DNA from: Numida meleagris
Taxonomy: Eukaryota > Chordata > Aves > Galliformes > Numididae
Length of the DNA: 64,000 bases
NCBI RefSeq assembly: GCF_002078875.1
Contig: NC_034410.1
Location: 103,670,138-103,734,137, forward strand
Reading direction: 5' to 3'
The notes under the pieces were generated by a model. It did not search any database and was not told the DNA's origin. It saw nothing but the letters and a program-made list of their open reading frames with translations. A program made the translations under genes and the position numbers. Below are positions 1 to 14,145 of this stretch, in pieces (position 1 is the first letter of the stretch; every line of letters begins with the position of its first letter).

Positions 1-3000
1 GCAAGGAGAAATCCCTCACTTTTTCCAGTCACTTCTTTTCTGCTTGGTTAGTCTGACTGAATGGCGTCTGTCATGGTACTGTGTTATTTTGTAAGGATAA
101 CTCAGCACTGATTTTGACTTTGTAGTTAAATTTGATTTGGATGAAAGAAAAGATGGGAATACAATCAGGAAAACTAAGGGAAGTTTTTACCATAAGAAAT
201 TAATATATAGGTTCTTTTGTTCATATTTGGTTTGCCTGACGTACACAGTAAGTAAATTCCAGTGAAAGTGCACTTGGATTAATTCATGACAATTTTGTTT
301 AACATACAATTTTGGAAGTTTTAAGTGTAATTCATACAACTGGATCCACATTAGTTCTTCTTGACCTTCGTCTGTTTAATTGATATGCTTGTCAGAAAAG
401 AGATTGTATTTTACTAAGTGTTTGTACATAATATGACAGAGTGGGCGTCTGATCTCAAGTTGGACCCTAGACACTACTGCAACTCAAATAACAAAGAGTT
501 TTTTTTCTATTAGAGAACTTATATATATTTATATATCAGGATTTGTCTCCTGCTTTTTATTCTTCCCTTCAGAAGTTTAGAGTGTTCTTTGCTAGTAGCT
601 CAAGTACTAAATATTTAGCTTCAATTCATATGAAAGTCACTTTGATCTTCGTGTAAATAAACAGGCTCTCTTTCTCCCATAGGACTCTTTCTTGAAAATG
701 ATTTCTTTCATCAAGTAGTTTGTCGCATCTCTGTGAACATCAATACTGTTTCCTTCAGAACTTCAAACAAACATTTCCTGCACGTTTACAGGAAACATAT
801 TAAACACTATAAATGGCAACCTGACTTGCACCTGATTCAACAGTTAGAGAGACTTGGGCAATCGAGTGACTCAGCCTCCTCCTGTCATCCTGGCAGATAT
901 GAAACTTCTATAATATTAACAATTGCACATACACCTATATATATGCATATATATTTACACACACACATAAATATTTACATATATGACTATATGTATTTAA
1001 ACACATTTACAGACATTTATGCCACCGGAGTGTTTCAGTACTGATGATATAAACTTTGTAATTATATTTTGCATGTAGTTAGTGACGCTTGTCCTGAAAA
1101 ATCCCAAAGCATTACGCCAATGGCTCTGCTAAGATTGTCATTCAAGGGCAGATCCCTTAAGAAGAGAAAGGTAATCAAACAGAAATTTAACAGACTGAGG
1201 AAAGGGGGAGGACAGAAAACCTATCAAGATGGAAGTTTGCCCTTTAGAAAATTTCAGCAGTTTCCAGACAGACTGTAAACTTTGAGGCCTCATCTAAAAG
1301 AAGACCAAACAACTTAATTAATCCTGCTTTCCCTCCACGCAAACTCACAAAACAACCAACCTCAAATGCTGTGTGGAACACATTTTGCCACCCATCTTAT
1401 AGATGAAATCTTGTTATATTTTTGGGTGATTTTACTCATGAAATCTGTAAGTTTCCTAAAGTTTGTTACTTTCACACAAGATTTTCATCAATATTATTCC
1501 ATTGTAATGTGCTCTACTGCTTACTGTATTATATATGAAACTATGTGACCAGAATCTGATGTGTGGTATTTAAAATGTGATGGATTGGGCAGAAAGCCAC
1601 AGAGGAGTCTATCTCTAGAAGACATCATTTCAAAATGTGATTACTTTTCTGCAAAAGTACTAATTTGTTGAGAATCCCAGAAAGAACTAATGGTTCAAAT
1701 GAGTGATTCTTTTTCCTAGCCAGCTTCTTGGCACTAATTTGTATGGCTGTCCTCCTCACCTTGTATCAACTCTGCAAATTTCAACTTACTATGAGGCCAC
1801 TTCAGAAGTTTTCTGTAGACTGCCTGCTTTCTTGGAGAAAAAGCCAGCCATCTGGGAAGCCACTTTTCGTAACTCTACTGGCCTTTAGTGCCTTTTTTTG
1901 CACTTAGAAAGCTTTGAAATAATTTTAATTGAATCAAACTCATGAAATATAATATTTTGGAAACACTGCAACATAATCACATCTCTCCGTGATATTTACA
2001 TTCTAACATGATCATTCTCTCCAGTGTCTTGCTTTGGAGTTCCATTTTTACAATGTTTTTCATGCCTGCAATTCTGTGCTTTGCAATCAGTCAAGGCTAT
2101 ATAATTCTAGTTTGGTTAAGAGATAAGAATATTGAACAGCTAAGCTTTATTATCTTTCGGTGAAGGAACTCTTTATTCTTCCTTTCTTAAGACTCAGTTA
2201 ATATTCCAAATAAATACACGGCTTCCAAATAAGTACACAATTGGCCTTTAGTTAATCTTTAACCAAAGAGATTAAGGAAATTCAAATCTGTTTGACCCTT
2301 CAGTGCCTCTGAATCCACAAACAGTTTTGGTGCCTTCCAGTTTTTCTTTCCAAGAATCAGCTCTTCATTTGTCACTGTCCAAAAGGGAACATTCTCTCAT
2401 TCCTGAATGAGCAGACTCAGAATAAGCATGGTTTTATACAACTGTGCACTTAACTGGCACAACATATATAAACTTTCTGTCTTTTTGTGCCTAGATATGT
2501 CATGGCTACTATTAACTCTCAGTGTAAAGACTGTCCAGTTTGATTTTGCTATTCAAGCGCTGTATATTACGCAGCCAATGAACCACTAATGGGTGGTTTT
2601 AATAGTCTAGGGTATTTAAAACCCTAAATAATGGAGTCCATCCTCAATAGACTGGAATGCAATGGAAGCATAACCAATTTTGGCTTTTGCACATCAATCC
2701 AGGATAAGGCTTACAAAAAACTAAATGTGCATGGGAAAGAGATGCTTCAGGGTGCTAGCTGTGCTCCTGGGCAGAATACTGTAGAAACTATTATCATTTT
2801 TTTTTATAATTCTTGCTTTTGAAACAGACATTTGCATTTGTTGTTGTGTGGATCACTGCAGCATTGGGGTAGGTGTGAGTTATAAGCAAGACTGCTGAAG
2901 GAGCAGAGTAAGGCACGGTAGCTGAAATGCATTGGTATGTAAACACATTTGTAAAAATTCAAAAACTTCATAGCATGTCTTATAAAGAGCTGATCTGAAT

Positions 3001-6000
3001 TTTGTAACCATTGTCTCACTGAAGCATTTGGAATGTAGGCTTTGGTTTTATTTTCCACTCTTATGAATCAATTCTTGAGTTTTGTCAGGATCAGGATGCA
3101 TATCTGCAGAAGACCTTGGGCTGATCCAGATAGTAATCCCTATATTCAGACAGCAGTGCACTTTAGGTACTTAATGGCCTCCTGGAGTCTAATTGAATCG
3201 TTTTGATGAAAGAAAAAAAAAGAACGACCTTACTTTCCAAAGTTAGGAAAGTGTGCTATTGAAACTAAGTATCTGTTAACTTACCAGTTCACAACATCTC
3301 ACTTTAGAACCGATCTTTTATTATGACCTTGACATACTGATGTACTCTACATTAATATGAGCATTTTGGTGTTATTTCACTTTCTCTGTGATTAACTTTT
3401 TTTAAAAAAATTATGTTTTATATTTGCTCATGTTGAAGTCTGTAGCTAAAAACTCATATAACTAGTTTTGGATTTGTCAAATTTCAGAAAAAATTTTGCA
3501 AATATCTTGAACGCAGAAGTACCTGTTGAAAATGAATAGTGTTTATTTAATTTATTTTTAAAAAATCTAAAACTGGCAAAGCTTATTGAGTTTTTTCCTT
3601 ACTCTTTCATATTTACACTGTTCTCCTTTTTCTCAGCTTTCTCTGATCTGCTTCTGCTGCTTTGTGAGTATGAACATTGTTTCATTGAGACAATCAATGA
3701 AAATATACTTTTAGGGAGGAGGGAAAGACTAGTCTGCTTTATTTTTTGAACTCTTCTTTGTAAACCAGTTGCTGTTAGGTAGCAAATCTCCAGTTAACCT
3801 GGTTTCTCATGCCACTTAACCCACACCAATTACACTGATGGGCCAGTGCTGTCCCTAGGATAACTCTATTAAGAGCAGTTGGATTACACAGCAGTTGGAT
3901 TAAATTGTGGTGGATTAATTTATGGCAGATGAAATAATTCCTTGGTACAGTTCTGAAAATAAGAAACTCTCTCCACATACTGGTTTCAGGGGGTCCAAAA
4001 CAGCAACAATTTTGAAAATACATAGTGGAAGAAGGAAGGAGCTGTTTCCTTCATTCTCCTTCATGCCTGCTGTGCCCTCCCTCCTCCTTCTCTCCTGCTG
4101 CTCTCAGTGCAAAGAAGTAACTGGGTCAAGCTAGTGGGTCACTGACAATACAGTACACACCTCACCATGTGATGTTGTGAGCCATACAGGATTACATGCT
4201 TAAATTTCTCAAAGCCTATTTTATAGGGCCTAATAAAAATCTTCTCTTGATGAAATAATAGAGAGAGGCAGATGGTAAAAATGTGTACATTTCAAAGGTG
4301 AAGATACTTTTTAGCATACAGATGTAAACTAAACATTTAGCAATATTCCTACACTCAGTTTTTATTGAAGGTCTGTCAAAGTGGGCATTCCTCTCTTCTC
4401 TCTGTTTAAAGAGAAAGAAAAGACTCCCACAAAGACCTGCCATATGTCGCATGGTATCCTTGTTCTAAAAGGAAAAGAGATCAAATCTTTTACATGCCAT
4501 TTGTATCAGTCACATCATGTTATGTAACATGACTGACTTGTCACAACATAATGCACTAGGGAGGAATGACAAAAGGTGTTTTTCACAATTATATTTGAAG
4601 AAGTCACAACACTTCAGACAGGCAAACTAATATATTTTCCTGTTAAAGGACCTGCTCTAACCACAGATTGAAAATATACTTTTTTCTATCTCTGAAAGTA
4701 CAAACATTCTTCAAACATAACTGCATCATAATTATGAATAGGATTAGACATAACTTCTTTACACAGGAAAAAATGAACAAATGTAAGTATAAATATCCAC
4801 AGATGTGTAATAAGCAGTGCAGTACATATATCATGCAGTTACACGTTTGATATCTATGTATTCTGTGAGTGTTTTGACTTTGATGATCCATAGTGCAACA
4901 AGGAGTTTAATAGCTTTAGCACAAACATTCAAGTTTCTTTAAATTGTATGCCTTTTATTTCTGTCATAGCAAGACAAGAATGCTTGTGCTAGTGGATATT
5001 TTCTCCATCCCATAGTTCTTATGATAACAATGGCAGTTTATTTTGCTTTCTGTCAGAAGCCTCCTTGTGACTGATTTATGCCAAAACATTTTGCCCACCC
5101 CTTTCCCTCACCTTCTTTCCCTACCTGTCCTTTGTGTTCTTCTCGGCTCTAATTCTGGCTGCTTTGGCCTCTGTGTTAATTTCAGGCAATGCATATCACA
5201 GAAATTGAACGACGGTATTAGCAGAGAGTTTGACTTGAGTCTCCATCAAGACTCCAACACTTGAATGCAGTTAGGTCTAACACTGATGTACTAAGGCATG
5301 CCTGTTCTTTGGCAGATGCATGGTCTTGTCACCTCTGACTTATCTTCCCAGCAGTGTTGTGTCCTTTGCCACTCTAACTGCCATTTCTGGAAATGTCACC
5401 TCCTCAATCAGAGCAATTATGGATCTCACATATCAGTGCCAAGAATGACTGATTCAGTAACCCACTGATGCTTGAAAATGTCAGTTCTAGAAATACTTAG
5501 GCTTTCTTAAAGCATGACTGTGGCTTGGGCAAGTCAGTCCAGAATTAAGGGACTCAAAAAGTGAAAGAAAATGGTTAGCTTCTTATCTGTAGTCCTTCTG
5601 GGAAGTGCTTGTTTCTCTGCTGAAACTCCTTTGTCTCTGACCAGGAGAGCCTGAGAGGATTAGGAAGCTCAATTGTGTTAATTAGCAAACTTGTCTAATG
5701 ATTCTGCAGTATGTGGATTATATCTGGTAGAGTATGCTAATGCTAATTTTTATCTTATGACTGTCCAGGCTAGTCACAATACTTTCAGTTATTTGTTGAC
5801 ATTTGACTTCATGGTATCAAGTTATCACTTGCATCACTTCAGGTTTATCAGTGAGAATGAAACAGTGAACTCACGATGTAATAGTAAAGGCACAATTTCA
5901 AGATTCTTAAATGCGACACCTCAGAAAAAAACAGGTTATTAACAATATTATACAAAAGCACTTTAATTTCACATACCTTTGTCAAGAACTATATGAAAAC

Positions 6001-8813
6001 TTTCATTCTGATAGTCATGATAAAAGATTTTATTGTTCTTTCCATGTGCTTGATGTTGCAGATATAGAGAAAGAAATAGACTTCAGTTAAAATCGCCTTA
6101 GAGAAATGCTAATTTACATTTTCCTTCATGAAAGTGGGATTGGGACAACTACTGCTGAAATAGAGTCAGGATTTTTTTATTGCTACTAAAGATGAAAGGC
6201 TGTTAATTCCAAGCCCTGACCAAAAAGATGTTCATTTTAGAGTAGACTGAAAACAGAGCAATATTGAAAATTCTCTATCCTTGACTTCCGTTTCTTGGCT
6301 TTAAAAGCACATAAACAAACGAGAATAAAGACACTTCCTACCTTGAAGCACAGTTTGTGCTTCTGGGCTTATAGAATGAAAATGAGCTAAGTTTAAACGT
6401 TAGGGGCTTTTCATCCCAAAGGTCATTTGATTACAGGCAAGTTGTTTACAAGAGTGAAGCTCACTAGTATTGAAGTAAATGATTCCAATAAGGTTGGATA
6501 AAATCTGCTCATTTATTTTATATTTCAGCTAGTTTAAATTCAAGGCTGATTTTCTTTCCTTGAAATATGTTTGGTACCCTTTTACATTAAGAAAGTAAAG
6601 CTTAAAGGGAAGATATTTTCTGTGGTCAATTTTTTAACTTTCATATGACTGGCAAAAAAAAAAAATGTTTTGATAAAGAATTCCTCCATATTTTCTCTTC
6701 AACTAGAGGGGATGGAAAGGAAAGAAAAGTCAATACTTGGCTGGAATCATGAGCAGCTTGTTGGCTGAGTTAATCAGTCAGGAGCCCTGCAGCTGGTCAG
6801 CTTCACCTCACCGATAAATGTCACGACTCACTGCTGTCAATATGAATTACCAGAAAAGGTTTCCTAGAAACTGGGGATGAGGGAGCCGTTTTCTTCTGAA
6901 TGAATTATATAGGCCAAAATAATACTGAAACAAGATTAGAATGGGTTGCTCTGACTGACTAGGCAATTATTTAAATGTACCCTGGAGGTAAGACGAACGG
7001 TGGAAAATAATGCAGCCCAAGTTACAGACTGCAAGAAATTTGTGCATTTAGCAAAGGCTTAAAAGGTTATGCTTGAAAGTATAAGTCACAAGCAAGTTTG
7101 CTCTAGTTTTGAGTCCTAGGAAGGGTATCTGAGGAAGCACAAGCTTTCTGTGTGAAAATAAGGCAAACAATGCTTGAAGTTCCATGGAAAGCTTTCTCCT
7201 TGATTCACTTGCTATGTGCTTTGTGCAGCACCAGCAGAATTCCTCACTGGAAGGGGAAAAGGGAGCAAATCTACACCACCAGGCTCATGCAACCTATGCC
7301 CCAGGAACAGGAGGTGGCTGCCAAGCACAGGGCTTTTGTGCAGCATGTGCGAAATAAAAGGAAAGCTCTGCAAATGTACAACGAGCCAACATTAGTTTCA
7401 GTCACAGAGGATAAGTAGCACCCACCAATCTGTGAGCAGGCTGGGCAGTAAGCACATCTGACATTTGTTCCCAGAAATAACAGTGAGTGGGTAGCTGCCT
7501 TAAAACAGACTAATGCGTGCTTTAATCGCCATTTCTACACCTTGTCCTCATGTGCTGCATGTTAGGCTGCACCCAGTTGTTGCCATTGGACATGACAGGT
7601 TGTTGACATTGCAACATGTAATTTCGGGAAAACAATACAATTTTGACAACTGTAAATATGCTACTTTTATGCACCTTCAGAGCACATATTCTGCAAGCAG
7701 TTTCTGTGTTATTCTGAAAATAAAATCTCCTTATTGTGGAAAATCCAAACATTGAAATTGAATGTTATGATCATAGCATAAAACATCTCCCCCATCCCCC
7801 AAAAATGCTACCTGCAAAAAAATAGTTTTGCTAAAAAATGAAATGGGATGTTTATTTTAATTGAAATATTTAATTTAGCAATGCTGACTTATTTTCATTT
7901 CAGTAATACAAGTTATTTTTATTCAGTGAAGCAGAAAATGGAACTGAACAAAGTAAAAAAATATCAGAAAATGATGTTAGATTATTCTGAACAGAACCTA
8001 AAAAAAATCTCATAACTAACCAAAATGTTCACTCAATTTGGATGATTTATTTTTAACTTAATTTAAGTAGTACTATTGTGTTGTCACGGATACAAAAAAT
8101 AATAATAATCAGAAACATGATTTCTAACTGAAGAATGTCAAAAGCCTCAATGCAAAAATGTAAGAATTAAAAATTCCAACATTGTAATAATTTTTCTGAA
8201 AAGAATCCTTGACGGCAGCAACATACCTTTCTGAAACATTTCGATTTTCAGTCCTTTATACAATAGAAAATTGTCTTGTCAATCCATTCAAGTAACTCTT
8301 TATTTGCTTATGCAAAAAATGATAATGTACTTAAAATTTAATCCAGCACACCTATTTAATCCAGAATTTTTCCTACAATATTAAAGGTAAACCACAAATC
8401 AGAAATAATGTTTCTATTTTATTAAAATAATGCCTTTTGACTTTATTCAAATGAATCAATAAAATGAAGTTTTAAACTTTCTTTCCAGTCAAAAGGAACA
8501 TGAGAATGGACAAGTTCATTATTTTAATTATAGTAACTTTGCATTTCTCAGTGGAAGTAGATGTTCCAGCACTGTGTGAAAGAAGATAACTAAATACTGG
8601 ATGCAAAAATAATGAGTAGTAAGGCAATTCACTTGGCAGCGTATCAGGTTCTGGTGCACTTAGGCTATTCTCTTGATTACCTACTGAAAGAATCTGGATT
8701 ATACTTACTTTTCTTTGATCTTGTACAAGAAATAAAGGGTAAATTATAAACAAGATATGAACATAACTTCCAAGTAGAGCCCTGAGACTTCATGCCACTT
8801 GCATTTCTTTACT
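1..8813. other. Unique AT-rich non-coding DNA
   Basis: No gene or recognisable transposon is visible here. Reading frames on both strands are at most about 100 codons, show no familiar domain and have no clear exon signals. Visible details are an alternating TA/CA-rich stretch near 931-1005, an 8-bp-arm inverted repeat with a 2-base spacer at 4515-4532, overlapping POU-type motifs at 5734-5747, and a somewhat GC-richer, motif-dense patch at about 6740-7000. The stretch is best read as intergenic or intronic. A distant, strongly decayed repeat could still be present and missed by eye. Confidence 0.6.
931..1005. repeat. TA/CA-rich low-complexity tract
   Basis: The stretch is made of short runs of alternating TA and CA/TATG steps, interrupted throughout. 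It is simple-sequence DNA of microsatellite type. A translated frame across it (733-1044, plus strand) has a C-terminal half of Ile/Tyr/His/Thr-rich low-complexity sequence that simply reflects this tract, so it is not taken as a gene. Confidence 0.6.
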
Positions 8814-8814
8814 A

Positions 8815-8977
8815 GGCACAGGCTGACCAGAGGCTGTGGAATCTCCTCCTTGGAGACCTTCAGCAGCCGCATGGATGTGGGCCTGGGCCCCTGTTCTGGG
8901 TGTCTCGGCTGGAGTGGGGATTGGGCCTGATGGACCCAGAGGTGCCTTCCAGCCTCAGCTATTCTGAGATTCTGTGG
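8815..8977 (+). mobile_element. CR1 LINE, 3' tail fragment
   Basis: This is a severely 5'-truncated CR1 retrotransposon. It begins in the part of ORF2 coding for the conserved C-terminal region (the DNA reads like CR1 'aggctgcccagag..gtggaatctcc..'). It passes through the 3' untranslated region ('gggcctgatggaccc..aggtgccttccagcctcag') and ends in two diverged copies of the 8-bp CR1 terminal repeat (ATTCTGAG, ATTCTGTG at 8961-8976). It is diverged from the other copies here, with a different tail sequence, so it belongs to another and probably older CR1 subfamily. The antisense frame at 8744-8992 is a shadow of this repeat. Confidence 0.85.
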
Positions 8978-11900
8978 TAAGATGGACCACATGTAGGAAT
9001 AGTGTTTAGAAGCTCAGAATGTGCACTCCCACAGATTACCAATCACATGAGGAGTTGTAAGGACAGCAATTTATTGATGTTCCATTCCACACTTCTGTTT
9101 GTTTTAAAGTAAGTCACTTTTACCTGACTGCTTTTTATGCTTTGCTCTTTGGAAATGTATTCTCAAATTAAAAAAAAAATTCCTTGTATTCCTCTTAAAA
9201 AGAAAAGAACTGTTTATAGTTCCTTCAATTATATATATATATTAGTACAGAAAATGGTATTGAAAAAACGTTAAAATTAGATGAACTCTGTTCCAAATAA
9301 TAACGAACATGAAATAATTTTCCAAAATGCATCTTATCACAGCTGTCATTAGGAATACATGAAAGATAACTGATTTGATGGATCTCATCTCTTGTAAATT
9401 TCTAATGGCTGGTAAAATTCCTGAATATGCATGTTTTTTATGTCTCCAGGATTTATTTACAAACTAATCACAACAAATGGCTTGCAAATAATGATGTCAT
9501 CTCTGTTAATCACAAAGGTGTGGTTTATACAATTGTGACTGTAAGTAATATAATTCAATACACAGTTGCTAACACATTTTGATCAACTTTCATATTTTAA
9601 AACTAAAAAACTAATTTTCTATAAATATTTGCACTAATTGGATAAGATTCCATGCAATGTTATAAACCGTTTAAAAGAAGTGTCATTTTAATTCTCTATG
9701 TGCCAATATAGAATAAAAACTAAAGAGAGAGAACAGTAAAAAATTATACAATTTCCATAATAAGTTCTATAATCTCAATGATGAATGATGGAAATATCTC
9801 ATTTTGGGTCAGGGGAAATAACTATGTGAATATGGTGGACTTTTTTCTCCTTTTTTTGATTGAGAGATTATATAAAGTCTAGCACTGTGGCAGAATTCAG
9901 ATCGAATGCAGTAGAACTGAACTAGATAGGAAAGTTCAGACAAGAGAGAAACTCTCCCCTATGTCTGGGCATGGCTAGTGTCATTAGGAGCTGCAGAGAA
10001 TGCAGAAATGCAGCAGAGACAGACAGGAGCCAAGCAGTAAATTGACCCACTCATCTCACTGCTGGAACTCTCCCAAAGAGCTTTTATTTTATACAATATA
10101 CATCTCCATTGCTCACTTCAAGGTCAAGTAACTGAAGATGTGTCACCACTTTCCAGTCCCTCAATATTTAAGATTTTCAAAGTTATGTTATCTTTTCCTT
10201 TTTCTTTCACATCATCAGCCTTTCTTTCTTAGCAGAAGCAGCCATCAGAAAACCATGGATACAAACAGCAGTCTGTAAAGTCCGTAGATAGTCCATTCTT
10301 ACAAATTTCAATCTAACACTGCAGGCAATAAATCAATGCTTTGCCCTTATGTAGCATCATTTATCAGCAATGTCAAAGTTCCACGGCAGCATTAGCCTAC
10401 TGTAAAGAGGAATCTGAACCCCTAGGGATGCTCCTGGTAGACTGCAAGGACAATATTCATGGAATTGACATTATGTGAAATAAAATGCAGACTGAGATTG
10501 ACCCCTCCTCTCCCTCCTCTTTCAGGGTGACATGCACTACTTGAAGAACAGAAGGGAAACAACCTTCAAGCATCTTCAGTGAGAAAAATGTTTCCTTATG
10601 TACTGTGTTTTTAGGGCATTCAAATAGCAGGCAGCACAATAGTAGCTTGTGAAAGTACCTATGAAGTGGATATGGATTTCTCTATGTAAGCCACAGAAAT
10701 AATGCCTGAATCTGAAATAAAACCAGAAGTCACAACTATAACCTTTGGACCCAATTATCCCATCCTATCATGTGCTGTGACTAATATGAGAAAGGGAGAG
10801 AATACGAGAAAAAGAAAGTATTCCTCTCAACTAGTTGCTCTAAAGATGTGGATCAAACCACTGAGGGTATTTTCAGCACAGTAAGAAATGCAAAGCTCAT
10901 GTGTAGCACTTTTTCTCCATTTTAAAAGCAGAGTGTCAAGTACTTCCTGAAGGAGTGGAAGAAGGACTAATTTGCTGAAGGCCATGCAGGAAGTTCCCAA
11001 CAATGAGATTGCCTTCTCTATTACATTACCACTATGTTTCCCCAAACACAGAAATGTTATTACAGCTAAAGATACAACTTTATGAGAACTACACCTGCAT
11101 AAACACAGTAAGAGTTCTCTAGAGTCATAAATACTAAATAGCAAGTAATGTTGCTTTGTGCATGTGCAAAATGAGAGGTTATTTAAATAAGCAACTCCTG
11201 TTAGTTCTCCGACACTTACCAGTGAATGGCCATTTTTAAATGTGCTAGGACTGAAGGAAAGAAAATTTCAGTGTTACACCTCGTAAGCGTTAATTACTAG
11301 TTATAACTTATTAAATCTTCATGGAATATTATCTTGACACTAGCGTTAGCTTGAATCATGAGACAAAATATATATTCCTTACAGCTACCTGTGATGCTTA
11401 TATTAACTGGTCAACATCAAGCCAAGTTGACAGTCTTTCTGATTTATCCAGATGAAGATGAACAGGTTGGTGATGACTCCAAAGTAACGCAACACAAGAA
11501 ATCAGAGGGAAGAAATGAGTACTTATTTGCATGTTTGTCCGTTTTCATTTTTTCACAAGCAATTCCTTCACAAACCATATTCCTAAAATAAGTCACTGAT
11601 TCAACACACCTCCTTCCATGCTGTCATCTGAAATATGCATATACCTAATGCACAGCATGTGCACAGCACTGGAAGTGCGTTTGACTGCTACAGTACATTT
11701 TCCCCTCCTTTTACCTCCCATCAACTAAAGTAGTTCTGAGTTACAGAACATATAATCTGTGTGTGCTGTATTCAGTTTTAGAAAGGTTGTCTGCATTCTT
11801 CTCAAATGTTCTTTCAGAAATACTACCAATGATAACAAACACTCTTGGCCTTCCAGGCAACTTGGAAGAAATTGGTGAATTATCAGTTTGCACAAAGATA

Positions 11901-14009
11901 TTCTGAGTTATTGTTTATATGAAGGAACTTATTAGCACTAACAATGCTCTTAGGTATTTCAGAAAATAGAGTATTTTCAAAAAAGCAAACTGCTTTTTTT
12001 TAACTTTTTTTTTCCCATAGAATATGGTTGCAGAATTTCCTGTGAGATACGCAAAGAGATATTTCTAATAAGACAAACATGACGCAGATTCTAGTGACAG
12101 AGGAAAACTCCATTTCAGCTGACACAATGTAGCTTCTGCCAATGAATTATAAGGATCCTGCACATAGACACAAGTGCAGCAAAATGAAATACACACTGTG
12201 CAGAGAACGAATAGATGGAGGAATCTATATCTGCCCTTGTGTCAATTCTGCCTTTGATTAATCCACATCTTAAAGTTGCCACTTGATGCATTTTGCCATT
12301 AAGGATTTTGCATGTTCTTTGAATGTGCAGATAAGTTTCTTGCTGATGTTACTGATGTTCATTATTTTTATCTTGTGAACCATGTACTCTGCCCTTGACT
12401 CAAGTACAGAGACCTTCTGGGATCAGAACCACTCTTTCTGAGAGGAGGATTCAGCCTCAAGGAAGCTAATACTGAACACACTTTCTGGTGGCACAGGGTT
12501 TGTATTTATACATATACGGTAACAAAATTTTTTTGTTTTGTTTACATGGCACTTTTCTCCTAATTCAAAGTTTTCTTTTCCACATTAACATTATTGCCTT
12601 TCTTCCCTCCTCTTGACTGGTATTTTCAGGGCAATTTGAGAAAAGGTCTCCCTGTGGACTTACCATATGAGGGTATGAAATTGTACCACAAATTATTTCT
12701 TTGTGATTGTGTTCCCAGAAAAAAAAATAGCTGCTTTGGAAGACTTATGCCTGAAAATGATCCTGACTCAAATTTGCTGGACATTTTGGAAGATATTCAT
12801 GTTAGACTCTGTTCCTTTGTCCTTCTTTGCGCTGTTCATTTTCTGCTAGTTTATATTTCCAGAAAAAGAGATTATCAGATTTCAGCTCTACCTCTTTCTT
12901 CCATCAATCACACTCTCAATTTCTACCTTGCACATTCACTGCTTGGACCACTGTTTACACATCTTGCTCCTTAAGTCTGAATTACTTTCAACATTATTTT
13001 TTGTTTAATGATGACAGGTAGGATTTGTCCTATCCTATAGAAACAACTTTGAACTCAAAATAGTGTTGTCCTCATACCTTGGATAACACGTTTACACAGA
13101 ATAGATTAAGAAATAAGAAAAAACTTGAGTTTAAATGTGCACACACACTCATATATAAAAACCAATCACAATAATAGAGGAGGAAGAAGGAAAAAAAGCG
13201 GATTTGGTGAAACTTGGGCTTCCCCTTCAAATTCACACAATCTTCGATGCTATAAATTCCGCTTCAATAACTGAAAACAAAAACAATACAAATAAGCAGA
13301 AAACTCTCCTCTTGAAACAATGAACACATAAAGCAAATTAGTGTCTGAAAAAAATGTTTTTCAGAATAATGATTACTTCAGCATAGATGTGTAAAAAATT
13401 GTGTTTGAATCAAAGGCACTAAGAGGTTTCTTACTGGTCATCTGCAAAATCTGGTAAAAATCATTTGCTTTCTGACAGTCAAATATTTTAATTTTGGACA
13501 ATATAATTATATCTGAATTGCTAATGCAAACCCTGTTTTAATAAAAAAACAAACACTTGTCTTTTTTTATGTCAGTTGTTTGAAATCTGAGGGGTGATGA
13601 CTTCGACAATTCACTAGAAGTAAATTTTCTTTGAGGTGTTCAGTCTGCTATTTTGTCACTCTTTCCTTGATCCGGCAAAATGATAAGCTAATACACTATT
13701 AAAATAAGTTTACATATTACTTGAGACTGTTCTTAAAAATCAACTAGAAGGAATGTACAGCAAAAGAAACATGCTTTAATGATGAGAGTAATAGATCAAA
13801 AATAATGACATCAGTGCACGTTTTGTACCGGAAACTTTCTGGAGATGGAAATGTTGTGAACCCAGAGAAAAAAAAATGAAAAAACCTCAAAATTCTCTTT
13901 ATGCTATAAAATTCTTATTCCTACCCAACAGTTGAAAGCTTGTTGTAGTGTTTATGATATGGTCTAACAAGTGCCAGGTAAATAACTACTTCTAGTTGTA
14001 CCCTTGATG
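8978..14009. other. Unique AT-rich non-coding DNA
   Basis: No gene is recognised. The longest frames are 126 codons at 12594-12974 (+) and 105 codons at 10827-11144 (-), neither with a familiar domain. A motif-dense patch at about 9430-9545 contains a RUNX-like TGTGGTTT and forkhead-like and octamer-like words. Short TA runs occur near 9230-9241. Confidence 0.55.
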
Positions 14010-14011
14010 AG

Positions 14012-14145
14012 CTCCTTCTAGCACGGCCCAAGTTGCTGCTAGCCTGCCTTGCTACCAGGGCATACTGCTGGCTCCTATTTGCTCACCGTACTCCAGGGTC
14101 TCCCAACCCCGTTCAGCAGAGCTACCCCCTGGCTACCCTCTGGTT
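14012..14145 (-). mobile_element. Degenerate CR1 LINE fragment (ORF2 interior)
   Basis: Read on the minus strand, this stretch matches the CR1 ORF2 segment that encodes the run before 'MSQQCA..AKKANG'. Landmarks on the plus strand are the CAGCAGAGCTA word near 14115 and GGCATACTGCTGGCTC at about 14059, which are antisense to CR1 'agctctgctg' and 'gagccagcagtgtgcc'. It lacks the 3' tail, so it is an internal remnant rather than a normal 5'-truncated insertion. No frame is preserved. It is much more decayed than the other CR1 copies in the window and is called from scattered matches only. Confidence 0.5.

Noticed and set aside
12594..12974. 126-codon plus-strand frame
   Set aside because: No known family, and a second overlapping frame at 12827-13021 is equally open, as expected of AT-rich non-coding DNA.
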